Translations under genes and position numbers: made by a program
NCBI GenBank assembly: GCA_035550795.1
Contig: DASZOL010000054.1
Span: 13,641-77,640, forward strand
DNA length: 64,000 nt
Source: DASRDR01 sp035550795
GTDB lineage: Bacteria > Methylomirabilota > Methylomirabilia > Rokubacteriales > DASRDR01
Direction: 5' to 3'
The notes under the pieces: model-generated
Told to the model about the DNA's origin: nothing
Seen by the model: only the letters and a program-made list of their open reading frames with translations
Databases searched by the model: none
Shown: positions 8,018 through 15,676 of the stretch, piece by piece
Position numbering within the stretch: the stretch's first letter is position 1
Layout of the letters: each line of letters opens with the position of its first letter

Positions 8018-9084
8018 CAGGGGGCACCGTTCCGGGCGCCCGGCCGGAAGTGCGGCATCACCCGGTCGGCGAACAGGCGCATGGAACGGGTGATCTGCTC
8101 GTGGCTCAGGTATCCCGCGAACTGGGTCACGTTCAGGAAGTCCGTCACCTCGAAGTAGTCGATCAGCTCGCGCAACCGCTTGACCGCGTCCTCCGGGGAC
8201 CCCGAGAGGCGCGCCAGCGTCGGGATCCGGTCGTAGAGGGTGTGCTGGTGCGACTCGGCCATGACGGTGAGGCTGTCGAGGAAGCCGAAGTACTTCTCCA
8301 TGCCGCGCTCGAACGTCTCGTTGGCCTCGGCCGCGCTCTCGTCGAGGTAGCAGAACATGGTGAGGGCGACTCGCATCCGGGCCGCATCGTGCCCGTGCTC
8401 GCGATAGACGCGCCGATACGTGTCGATCTGCGCCCGGAGCGCCTCCGGTTTCTGGTTCGCAGGAAAGGTCAGGATCGGCCAGCCGAGCGCGCCGTACCGC
8501 GCGAAGGATGCCTCGCTGATCGACGCTCCCCAGCAGGGGATCGGATTCTGCACAGGCTTCGGGTAGATGCTCGCCTGGCGGCCCTGGAAGAGCGGCGTCG
8601 CGTAGTCGAGGCCGTGGAGCTGGGCGAGGGCCTGGCGGACCACGCCGAGCGCTTGGTCGAAGCGCTCCTGGCTCTCCTCCAGCTTCACCCCGAAGCCCAG
8701 GAACTCGTGAGGCTGGTAGCCGCGCCCGAGCCCGAGCTCGAGGCGGCCGCCGCTCAGGCAGTCCACCATCGCCGCCTGCTCGACCACCCGGATCGGGTGG
8801 TGCTGGAACGGCAGGACGACCACGCCGGTGCCGAGCCGGATCCGCCGGGTCTCGCGGGCGGCCGCCGCGGCCATGAGCAGGCAATCCGGCACGAGCGCGT
8901 AGCCCGCGAAGTGATGCTCGGCGAACCAGCAGGCCCAGTAGCCCAGCTGGTCCATGAGGCGCACCTCGGCGAGCTGCTGCTCGTAGCGCTCCTGGCTCGA
9001 CTGGCCTTCGCGCCGGTCGCAGAGGACGAGATGGGAAAAGTACACGGACCGGGCTCCCTCCGCTCCGCTCGTCTGCACGCCCAT
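8017..9084 (-). CDS. LLM-class (luciferase-like) flavin-dependent monooxygenase
   Basis: A 355-residue bacterial luciferase-family protein using reduced FMN or F420. Characteristic elements are FAEHHFAGYALVPDCLL near residue 55, TRRIRLGTGVVVLPFQHHPIRVVEQAAMVDCLSGGRLELGLGRGY across residues about 85-130 (read in parts), and the C-terminal segment ending SMRLFADRVMPHFR. Substrate is unknown. It heads the LLM-RidA-GAF operon and is divergent from a second LLM gene at 9262; the 177-bp space between holds the likely promoters and a 12-bp direct repeat. Confidence 0.88.
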   Translation of the reverse strand: MGVQTSGAEGARSVYFSHLVLCDRREGQSSQERYEQQLAEVRLMDQLGYWACWFAEHHFAGYALVPDCLLMAAAAARETRRIRLGTGVVVLPFQHHPIRVVEQAAMVDCLSGGRLELGLGRGYQPHEFLGFGVKLEESQERFDQALGVVRQALAQLHGLDYATPLFQGRQASIYPKPVQNPIPCWGASISEASFARYGALGWPILTFPANQKPEALRAQIDTYRRVYREHGHDAARMRVALTMFCYLDESAAEANETFERGMEKYFGFLDSLTVMAESHQHTLYDRIPTLARLSGSPEDAVKRLRELIDYFEVTDFLNVTQFAGYLSHEQITRSMRLFADRVMPHFRPGARNGAP

Positions 9085-9261
9085 CCGGATCTCGACAGTC
9101 GTGACGGCGTGACTCTAGCGACGCTCGTTCCAGCCTGTCAAGCGACACCCGCCCCCGCCGTCTGCGACACCCGCCGTCGCGCGACCGATTGACGGATCGC
9201 GCGGGCCGGGCTAGCGTTCCCGGGTGACGAGCGAGCGCGTCCGCCTCCCGCAGGCAGCGCC

Positions 9262-10326
9262 GTGAAGTTCGGCCTCATCGCGCAGATGCAGGCGCCGAAG
9301 CCGTGGCCCGACGGCGAGAACGTCGACCACCGCATCCATTGGGACACCCTCGCCGAGGCGATGCTGGCTGAGGAGGTCGGCTTCGACTACTACTGGGCGA
9401 CCGAGCATCACTTCTACGAGGAGATCGCCCACAGCTCGGCGCCCGAGGTGTTCCTGGCGGCGCTGGCCGCGCGCACGACCCGGATCCGCCTGGGGCACGG
9501 CGTGGTGGTGCTCCCCTGCAACCACCCGGTCCGCGTGGCCGAGCGCGCGGCCACGCTCGACATCCTGTCCAACGGACGCCTGGACCTCGGCACCGGGCGG
9601 GGCGCCTCCTGGTACCACACGGAGGCGTTCGGCGTCCCGATCGAGCAGTCGCGGGACGTCTGGGACGAGGCGCTTCGGGTCATCTGCGGGCTCTTCGTCA
9701 GCGACACCTTCCCGGGCCACAAGGGCCGCTACTACGAGGTCCCCGAGCGGAAGCTCGTGCCCAAGCCGGTCCAGAAGCCGCATCCCCCGCTCTGGGTGGC
9801 GGCAACGAGCCAGGCGACGTTCACCAGCGCGGCCCGCGCGGGGCTGGGCGTCCTCGGCTTCACGGCCGTGCCGCCCGAGGAGCTGGCACCCGCGGTGGCG
9901 GCCTATCGCGCGGCGCAGGCCGACGCCGCCCCGGCAGACTTCTTCGGCGCCGCGCCCAACTTCCAGGTGGCCGCCTTCATGACGGCCCACTGCGACACCG
10001 ACGATCGCCGCGGGCGGGCGATCGCCGGCGCCGCCGCGCGGTGGTATCTCGGGGACAACGAGGCGCCGCTCAACCGCGTGCGATTCGGGCCCGACTTCGA
10101 CCGCGCTCGCTTCGCCAAGTACACGGACGACGCCCTCGTTCGCGACCGCATGGTCGTCGGGGGCGATCCGGACACCTGCTCCCGCGTCATCGAGTCATGG
10201 GCGGGCGTGGGCGTCGATCAGCTCATCCTTATGGTGCAAGCGGGGGTGACGGCCCACGACCAGGTGATGCATTCCATCGAGCTGCTGGGCACCAAGGTCC
10301 TGCCGCGCTTCCAGGGCTCGCCCTGA
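9262..10326 (+). CDS. LLM-class (luciferase-like) flavin-dependent monooxygenase
   Basis: Second luciferase-fold oxidoreductase, 354 residues, starting MKFGLIAQMQAPKPW. Family landmarks are DYYWATEHHFYEEIAHSSAP, TRIRLGHGVVVLPCNHPVRVAERAATLDILSNGRL (in two pieces) and the C-terminal SIELLGTKVLPRF. Its layout resembles the divergent LLM gene at 8017-9084 but the sequences differ clearly, so it is not a recent duplicate. Cofactor choice (FMN or F420) and substrate cannot be decided from sequence alone. It converges with the Nudix gene, with 24 bp between stops. Confidence 0.87.
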   Translation: MKFGLIAQMQAPKPWPDGENVDHRIHWDTLAEAMLAEEVGFDYYWATEHHFYEEIAHSSAPEVFLAALAARTTRIRLGHGVVVLPCNHPVRVAERAATLDILSNGRLDLGTGRGASWYHTEAFGVPIEQSRDVWDEALRVICGLFVSDTFPGHKGRYYEVPERKLVPKPVQKPHPPLWVAATSQATFTSAARAGLGVLGFTAVPPEELAPAVAAYRAAQADAAPADFFGAAPNFQVAAFMTAHCDTDDRRGRAIAGAAARWYLGDNEAPLNRVRFGPDFDRARFAKYTDDALVRDRMVVGGDPDTCSRVIESWAGVGVDQLILMVQAGVTAHDQVMHSIELLGTKVLPRFQGSP

Positions 10327-10350
10327 GCCTTCCCCCGCGAGGCGAGACGC

Positions 10351-10875
10351 TCAGCGCGCGCCGAGCCCCCGGAGGCGGCAGAGGGCGACGAGGGTCCCGG
10401 CGTCGAGGATCTCCCCCGAATCGGCCATGCGGTAGGCGTCGGCGAGCGGTACGGGCGCGACCTCGATGTGCTCGTCGGCGTCCAGCCCGCGGGCGACCGG
10501 TCGAAGGTCGCGCGCGACGAAGAGGAAGATCCGCTCGTCGGTGAGCCCGGGATCGGCGAGCGCCTCTCCGAGCGGGTCGAGCCGCCCGGCCCCATAACCT
10601 GCCTCTTCGGCCAGCTCCCGGCGGGCGCACGCCTCGGGCGACTCGCCCGCCTCGATCGTCCCCGCCGGAAGCTCCCAGATCTCGGCACTCACGATCGGCC
10701 GGTACTGCCGGATCAGCACGACGCGGCCATCGTCAAGGAGCGGCACGACGTACGCCACGTTCGGGACGCGCACGGCGTCGAGCGAGACGCGGCGCCCGTC
10801 GGGCAGGGCGTGGCGTTCCCGCCTCACGCGGAGCCGGCGGCCGCGGTACTCGGCGGGATCGTCAGACGCGGACAC
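10351..10875 (-). CDS. Nudix hydrolase, ADP-ribose pyrophosphatase type
   Basis: A 174-residue Nudix enzyme that likely cleaves ADP-ribose or another nucleoside diphosphate-X. The Nudix box is intact, reading G-TIEAG-E-SPEACAR-RELAEEAGY, with the metal-binding RExxEE. Upstream WELPAG is typical of the ADP-ribose pyrophosphatase branch. The start was set at a GTG (10873-10875) lying inside the last codons of the upstream gene, a 14-nt overlap; no better start lies downstream before the first strand. Confidence 0.85.
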   Translation of the reverse strand: MSASDDPAEYRGRRLRVRRERHALPDGRRVSLDAVRVPNVAYVVPLLDDGRVVLIRQYRPIVSAEIWELPAGTIEAGESPEACARRELAEEAGYGAGRLDPLGEALADPGLTDERIFLFVARDLRPVARGLDADEHIEVAPVPLADAYRMADSGEILDAGTLVALCRLRGLGAR

Positions 10876-11737
10876 GCTCGCCCCTCGGATCCCAGAGCGG
10901 CGCCGCGCCGACTTCGGCCGGCACCAGCTGGCCGAGCGACTCGACGGCCATCGCCGTCCCCGGCCGCGCCAGCGCGAGCGGCAGGTACGCGAGCCCGATG
11001 TTCCGGCCCATGGTGTAGCCGTAGCCTTCGCTCCGGATCCGGCCCACCACCCGTCCGTCCACGACGACGGCTTCTCCGCCCCACAGGACGCACGCCTCTG
11101 CCTCGAGCACGAGCGGCACGAGCTTCCGCCGGAGACCCGCCGCCCGCTGACGGAGGAGGGCGTCCCGGCCCAGGAAGTCGCCCTCGTCGCACCGCACGCA
11201 GACGCAGAGGTCCGCCTCGAGGGGCGTGTCGCCCGGGCAGATGTCGTCACCCCGGTAGCAGAAGCACTTCTCGAGGCGGGGGGTGGTGAGCGCGTAGTAG
11301 CCGACCGGCTCGATGCCGAACTCGACCCCGGCCGCCATGACCGCGTCCCACACGCACCCGGCGCCGTCCTCGCCGGGCGTGATGATCCCGACGTCGAGCC
11401 CGAGGGCCCTCGCCCGGCTCACGCTCCGCTGGAGGCCACGGAGCATGGCAGGGCCCGAGGCGAGCCGGAGGCTCCCGACCGGCCGCCAGCCGGCGGCATC
11501 GACCATCTCGTCCGCCAGCTCGCGGTAGAGACGGATGCTGTAGCTCATGAGGCGCGTGTCTGCCGGCGACGTGCGGAACTGCGACACGAGGCCGACCGAG
11601 TGGAAGGTCGTGCCGCTGGTCAGCCCGCCCTTCTCGACGAGGACGCCGTCGCGGCAGCCCGCGACGGCGAGGTGGTACGCGATGCTGCAGCCGACGATGC
11701 CGCCGCCGGCGACGACGACCGCTGCATCGCCTCGCAT
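10862..11737 (-). pseudogene. Dimethylglycine/sarcosine dehydrogenase-like gene with large in-frame internal deletion
   Basis: The reading frame encodes 291 residues, against about 810-850 for full-length dimethylglycine dehydrogenase-type proteins. Residues 1 to about 117 are the N-terminal FAD-binding half of a DAO-family oxidoreductase (VVVAGGGIVGCSIAYHLAVAG, then TSGTTFHSVGLVSQ). From about residue 120 it jumps directly into the C-terminal half of a GcvT-like folate-binding domain (DAVMAAGVEFGIEPVGYYAL, RLEKCFCYRGDDICPGDTPL, RSEGYGYTMGRNIGLAYLPL). Roughly 500 residues, including the rest of the FAD domain and the catalytic centre, are missing without breaking the frame. Probably non-functional. 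It lies between the Nudix and PhnA-like genes, so the intact ancestor may have handled an N-methylated aminophosphonate (speculative). Confidence 0.75.
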
Positions 11738-11767
11738 GACGCGCCGTCGCCGGCCGCTAGCCTGGCG

Positions 11768-12946
11768 TCAGGCGAGCACGTCCTCGAGGACGCGGCCGTC
11801 GACCCGGCCCGCGTCGACGCCCGCCAGGCGGCAGAGGGTCGGCATGAGGTCAATGGTGCGCCCGTTCCTGATCTCCGCGCCCCGCCGGACGCCCGGTCCG
11901 GCCACTAGCATCGGGATGCGCTGCTCGTGCTTGGAGCCGTGCGAGCGCAGCCCCGTCTCGCTCCGGGTCGCCGGGCCGTCCATCCAGACGCCGAGCGCGA
12001 CGTCCTGGGCCGCCCAGCAGATCAGGTCCCCGACACGCTCGGCCGGCAGGTGGTCCCGGTGGGCCTCGGCGTTCGGCACGACCTCGTCGATGCCGGCGGT
12101 CCGCTCGAGAAGCGTGCGGGCGTCGCGCGCCTGGCCGGCGTCGTCGAAGTAGAGGTAGAGAGACCCTCCGAGGTCCCGGTGGTGCGCGTAGAGCCCGTCG
12201 CGGATGAGGGGCACGCCGTGGGTCGCGATGCCGCCCTCCGCGAGCACCTGCACCGGCGAGACTGAGCGGACCTTCGCGTTCATGCCGTGATCCGCCGTGA
12301 GGACGACGAGGGTCTCGGCGGGGTCGTACGCGTCCAGCAGTCGCCCCAGGGCCTCGTCGCTGGCCTCGAGGTACTGCTGCATGGCGGGCTCGTCGGGCCC
12401 CAGCATGTGCTGCGGGTAATCCGTCGTCGCCACGTAGAGGAAGTCCGGGCGCTCCCGGAGCGCGACCTCGCGGGCCATCCGGAAGACCCAGAGGTTGATG
12501 CCCAGCGAGAAGATCTCGGGCGGCGGGCCCGCGGCCGTCCGGTGGGCCTCCGGGTGCGTCTTCATGTCGACCGAGACGTCGAGCCCGCGTCGGAGGAGCT
12601 TCGTCAGCTTCTCCTTCGCGGTGACGAGCGCCGTCGACCAGCCGGCCGCCTTGAAGCGCTCGAAGACGAGAGGCTCCTGGACGAACGACACCTGCTCCAT
12701 GAAGACGTCCGTCCGCGTGGCCCGGTCGTAGTAGAAGTTCGTGGACAGACCGTGGCGCAGGGGGTACGTGCCGGTCAGGAGTGAGATGTGGTTCACGTTC
12801 GTGAGGCTGGGGAGCACCCCGCGGCCGTCGAGGGTGGAGGCCCCGGCCCGGAGCAGCGCGGCGAGACGCGGCATCCGGGCCGGCTGGACGTAGCCCGGAT
12901 CGAATCCGTCCAGGAGGAACATGAGAACCCGCTTCGGTCGTGCCAT
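11768..12946 (-). CDS. phnA: Phosphonoacetate hydrolase-like alkaline-phosphatase-superfamily enzyme
   Basis: A 392-residue metal-dependent hydrolase. Metal ligand D13 (LLDGFDP), the nucleophile T49 in PSLTNVNH, TADHGMNAKV and a late HGSKHEQRIPMLVAGPG match the nucleotide pyrophosphatase/phosphonoacetate hydrolase (PhnA) branch. PhnA releases acetate and phosphate from phosphonoacetate. The gene follows, 17 bp downstream, a PhnW-like 2-aminoethylphosphonate transaminase. That pairing is typical of AEP degradation and supports PhnA over a general phosphodiesterase, but no phnY dehydrogenase is in the window to make phosphonoacetate. The gene symbol refers to phosphonoacetate hydrolase, not the unrelated E. 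coli PhnA. Confidence 0.78.
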   Translation of the reverse strand: MARPKRVLMFLLDGFDPGYVQPARMPRLAALLRAGASTLDGRGVLPSLTNVNHISLLTGTYPLRHGLSTNFYYDRATRTDVFMEQVSFVQEPLVFERFKAAGWSTALVTAKEKLTKLLRRGLDVSVDMKTHPEAHRTAAGPPPEIFSLGINLWVFRMAREVALRERPDFLYVATTDYPQHMLGPDEPAMQQYLEASDEALGRLLDAYDPAETLVVLTADHGMNAKVRSVSPVQVLAEGGIATHGVPLIRDGLYAHHRDLGGSLYLYFDDAGQARDARTLLERTAGIDEVVPNAEAHRDHLPAERVGDLICWAAQDVALGVWMDGPATRSETGLRSHGSKHEQRIPMLVAGPGVRRGAEIRNGRTIDLMPTLCRLAGVDAGRVDGRVLEDVLA

Positions 12947-12963
12947 CGGTCAGGCCTCCAGGG

Positions 12964-14073
12964 TCACAGCCTGGCCCCCACGGCCAGCTCGGCCAGGCTG
13001 GCGCGGAACGCGTCGACCACCCATTCCATGTCGCGGGGCGTGAGCGTTCCCATGTTGGACACGCGGAACGCGTAGGTGCGGATGTCCCCCTGGCCGGCGT
13101 AGATGACGTAGCCCCGCCGCTTCATCGCGTCGTGCAGGGGATCGTAGGCCAGCCCCGGCAGGAGCCGGAAGGTCGTGAGAATGCTGGATCGCGCGGGCTC
13201 GGGGACGAGGATGTCGAAGCCGAGCGCCGCCATGCCCTGACGCAGCACGCGGGCATTCTCCGCGTAGCGCGCGATACGGTTGGCGACCCCCTCCCCCTCC
13301 AGCTCGATGAGGGCCTGGCGCATCGCGTGGAGCACCTGGACGGCCGGCGTGAAGGGTGTGTTGTCCCGCTCCTGGATCGCGTAGTGAGCGTGGAGGTCGA
13401 GGTACACGCTCCGCGGCGGCTGCCCGGCCAGCGCGTCCAGCGCCGACCGGCGGCCGAGGACGAAGGCGATGCCCGGCACGCTCTGGAGGCACTTGTTGGC
13501 GCTCGCCATGACGAAGTCGACGCCGTCGGCGTCGACGTCGAGGCGCTCGCCGAAGAGGGAGCTCATGGCGTCGATCAGGACCCGGCGCCCCGCCCGGGCG
13601 GCGACCCGCGCGACGTCCATCACCGGGTTCAGCAGGCCCGTCGTCGTCTCGTGGTGGACGACGGCCACGTGACTCAGGTCGGGACGCGCCCGCAGCGCCG
13701 CTTCGACGTCGGCCGGCGCGACGGGCGTGGTGATGTCGTACGTCAGCACCTCGGCCGGAATCCCGTGGACCCGCGCGATCCGGGCGAGGCGGTCGCCGTA
13801 CACCCCGTTGTTCACGACCAGGAGCGCGCGGTCCCGCGGGATCGCCGAGCAGACCGCCGCCTCGACGGCGGCCGTTCCCGAGCCGGTGAAGAGCACCGCG
13901 ACGAAGCGCTCGTCGCAGCCCGCCGCGCGAGCGAGCCGCTGCCGGCACTCGCGCATCATCTCGAAGAACTCCGCCTCGCGGTGGCACAGGTCGGGCATCA
14001 CGAGAGCGTCTCGCACCGACCGGCTCGTGTTGGCGGGCCCGGGATTCAGCAGGATCCACTCGCGCTCCGGCAT
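12964..14073 (-). CDS. phnW: 2-aminoethylphosphonate--pyruvate transaminase-like class V aminotransferase
   Basis: PLP enzyme of fold type I, 369 residues. It opens with WILLNPGPANTSRSVRDAL and CHREAEFFEMM, both typical of PhnW, has a cofactor Asp in VLIDAMSSLFGE, and the Schiff-base Lys in ASANKCLQSVPG. The QER/THREONINE-rich substrate segment ERDNTPFTPAV is also family-like. The predicted reaction is AEP plus pyruvate to phosphonoacetaldehyde plus alanine. It is first in a minus-strand operon with the PhnA-like hydrolase. Class V relatives (alanine-glyoxylate transaminase) are the alternative; neighbourhood and the NKCLQ motif favour PhnW. Confidence 0.82.
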   Translation of the reverse strand: MPEREWILLNPGPANTSRSVRDALVMPDLCHREAEFFEMMRECRQRLARAAGCDERFVAVLFTGSGTAAVEAAVCSAIPRDRALLVVNNGVYGDRLARIARVHGIPAEVLTYDITTPVAPADVEAALRARPDLSHVAVVHHETTTGLLNPVMDVARVAARAGRRVLIDAMSSLFGERLDVDADGVDFVMASANKCLQSVPGIAFVLGRRSALDALAGQPPRSVYLDLHAHYAIQERDNTPFTPAVQVLHAMRQALIELEGEGVANRIARYAENARVLRQGMAALGFDILVPEPARSSILTTFRLLPGLAYDPLHDAMKRRGYVIYAGQGDIRTYAFRVSNMGTLTPRDMEWVVDAFRASLAELAVGARL

Positions 14074-14247
14074 GGGCGATCCTCCTGGCCGTCAGGCTAC
14101 CCTCACCCTCCCCACCCGTCCACCCTGTCCTCGGTTCGTCTGTAACTCGGTTCGGGCGCCCCGACACGTGGTTTCTTCCTGAGGTTTCTTCCTTGCGACG
14201 GGCCGAGCGACACGCTAGGCTGCGCTAGGAGGAGAGTGCACGGAGAC

Positions 14248-14445
14248 ATGGCGCAGCTCGCCTTCCTGATCTCGCTCGTCGCGCTGGGCATCGCCATCCT
14301 TGCCTACCAGGAAGCCGGGGGCACCAAGGACCTCTCGAAGCGGGTGGAGTCCCTCCGGGAAGACCTCCGACGCGAGACGGCGGACGGCCTCTCCAAGCTC
14401 GAGAAGGCCCTCCGCTCGGCCGAGCCGGGAAACGCCAAGCCGTGA
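14248..14445 (+). CDS. Small single-span membrane protein with coiled coil
   Basis: A 65-residue protein if translated from the ATG at 14248. One transmembrane segment (AFLISLVALGIAILAY, residues 4-19) is followed by a charged helix (LSKRVESLREDLRRE) likely to form a coiled coil. An upstream GTG at 14236 is possible but lies almost on the AGGAGGAG sequence at 14227-14234, which better serves the ATG 13 nt downstream. I do not recognise a family. Its stop overlaps the GTG of the next gene. Confidence 0.6.
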   Translation: MAQLAFLISLVALGIAILAYQEAGGTKDLSKRVESLREDLRRETADGLSKLEKALRSAEPGNAKP

Positions 14446-14816
14446 GCCGGGCCCGGCGACGATGCGCGTCGACCGTCCTGGGGGCGATCACGGCCCTCGG
14501 ATCAGGGTCCCTCGGCCCGACGGTGCCGAGTGTGCCCATGCCCGGCACGACCGGGCCGATCGACCGCACCACCGTCGCGATCCCGCCGGCCTACCCGGCG
14601 CCCCCGCCGGGCTTCCTGAGACTGCCGGACACGCAGTCCCTACCGGTCGGGGCGACGGCGGCCCCGAGCCAGGGAGGGCCGCCGCCGCCCGCGCCCGGCG
14701 CGCCCGCCGACCGCCCGGTGTGGAGGCCCGGGGGCCTCGAGCCGGCGGTCGGGATCGACGCCCAGGGTCGCGTCCGGTCGATCCTCGAGTACACGCCCGG
14801 GCGTTTCGAGCGCTAG
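14442..14816 (+). CDS. Proline-rich probable exported protein
   Basis: 124 residues from a GTG that overlaps the upstream TGA (GTGA). The N-terminus (RRRCASTVLGAITALGSG) could be a weak signal peptide. The middle is low-complexity Pro/Ala/Gly (AYPAPPPGF, GGPPPPAPGAPA), and the C-terminus has VGIDAQGRVRSILEYTPGRF, which looks folded. No family recognised. The tight coupling to its neighbours and the folded-looking tail argue that it is real. Confidence 0.45.
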   Translation: MSRARRRCASTVLGAITALGSGSLGPTVPSVPMPGTTGPIDRTTVAIPPAYPAPPPGFLRLPDTQSLPVGATAAPSQGGPPPPAPGAPADRPVWRPGGLEPAVGIDAQGRVRSILEYTPGRFER

Positions 14817-14821
14817 AGGCG

Positions 14822-15478
14822 TTGGACGGCGGCCCGGACACCCCCGAGGCTGGCCGGCGCGACAGGCCGGGCCCGGCCGACGTCCCGCTCGTCCTCACGC
14901 AGCATCGGCTGCCCCACCTGCCCGACCTCAAGGTGAGCCGGAGCGTCCTGGAGACGCGTTACGCGCCCGGGTGCTCGCCGGGGACCTGTGACGCCGCCTG
15001 CTGCCGAACCGGAGTCCTGGTCGACGTCGTCCAGCGCGATCAGATCCTCGACCACGCCGACCTGGTCCGGCGCGCGATGGACCCTGGCCAGGAGCGGGAC
15101 CCCGCCCACTGGTTCGAGGACGCCGAGACCGTCGACCCCGACTTCCCGTCCGGCCGGGCCGTCGGCACCCGCGTGCGCGAGACCGGGTGCGTCTTCCTGG
15201 ACTCGGCGCGCCGGTGCGCGCTCCAGACGGCGACAACCCAGGCAGCGCGGCCGCGGCTCGACCTGAAGCCGTTCTTCTGCACGGCGTTTCCCGTGACGGT
15301 CGCCGGCGGCAGCCTGTGGATCGACGAGCTGTGCCTCGAGATGCCCGAGGGCTGCTGCCGCCCGGCGACCGGGGGGCCGCTGAGCGTCGTCGACGTCTGC
15401 GAGGCCGAGCTGCGCCACGTCCTCGGCGGCGAAGGGCTGAGGGAGCTCCGCGCGCTGGCGGCGGAGCACTTCCGCTAG
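14822..15478 (+). CDS. Cysteine-cluster (CxxxCxxxCC-type) metal-binding protein
   Basis: Frame open from a TTG at 14822, giving 218 residues; the true start is uncertain. A first cysteine set, CSPGTCDAACC (near residue 55), is followed by CVFLDSARRCALQ, then FFCTAFPVTV and a late LCLEMPEGCC. The spacing resembles the YkgJ/DUF3109-like zinc- or iron-binding proteins, in which a Cys cluster binds a metal or Fe-S centre; the exact family is not certain. It ends in TAG at 15476-15478, which is followed at once, in the same frame, by GTG and a cyclic-nucleotide-domain fragment. It starts the coupled series that ends with KamA. Confidence 0.7.
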   Translation: MDGGPDTPEAGRRDRPGPADVPLVLTQHRLPHLPDLKVSRSVLETRYAPGCSPGTCDAACCRTGVLVDVVQRDQILDHADLVRRAMDPGQERDPAHWFEDAETVDPDFPSGRAVGTRVRETGCVFLDSARRCALQTATTQAARPRLDLKPFFCTAFPVTVAGGSLWIDELCLEMPEGCCRPATGGPLSVVDVCEAELRHVLGGEGLRELRALAAEHFR

Positions 15479-15676
15479 GTGAGGCACTTCTTCGGAGAGA
15501 TCGCCCTGCTCCAGGACGTGCGACGGACGGCGACAGTGCGGACGCGGAGGCCGTGCGTCCTGCTCGCGCTCGAGCGCGAGCAGTGCCTCGACCTCCTGGG
15601 CTCGATGCCGCAGCTTCGCACCGTCCTCGAGCACGTCGCCGATGCCCGTCAGCGCGAGCTGGCCGCCGTCCGATGA
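15479..15676 (+). CDS. C-terminal half of a cyclic nucleotide-binding domain
   Basis: 65 residues from a GTG directly abutting the previous TAG and in the same reading frame. FFGEIALLQDVRRTATVRT is the phosphate-binding cassette of cNMP-binding (CRP-type) domains, with the conserved Glu and Arg, followed by the LLALEREQCLDLL hinge helix. The N-terminal beta roll that normally precedes it (about 50-60 residues) is absent. It could be a remnant, or the tail of the upstream protein restored by stop-codon readthrough. Its stop overlaps the next ATG (ATGA at 15673-15676). Confidence 0.55.
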   Translation: MRHFFGEIALLQDVRRTATVRTRRPCVLLALEREQCLDLLGSMPQLRTVLEHVADARQRELAAVR

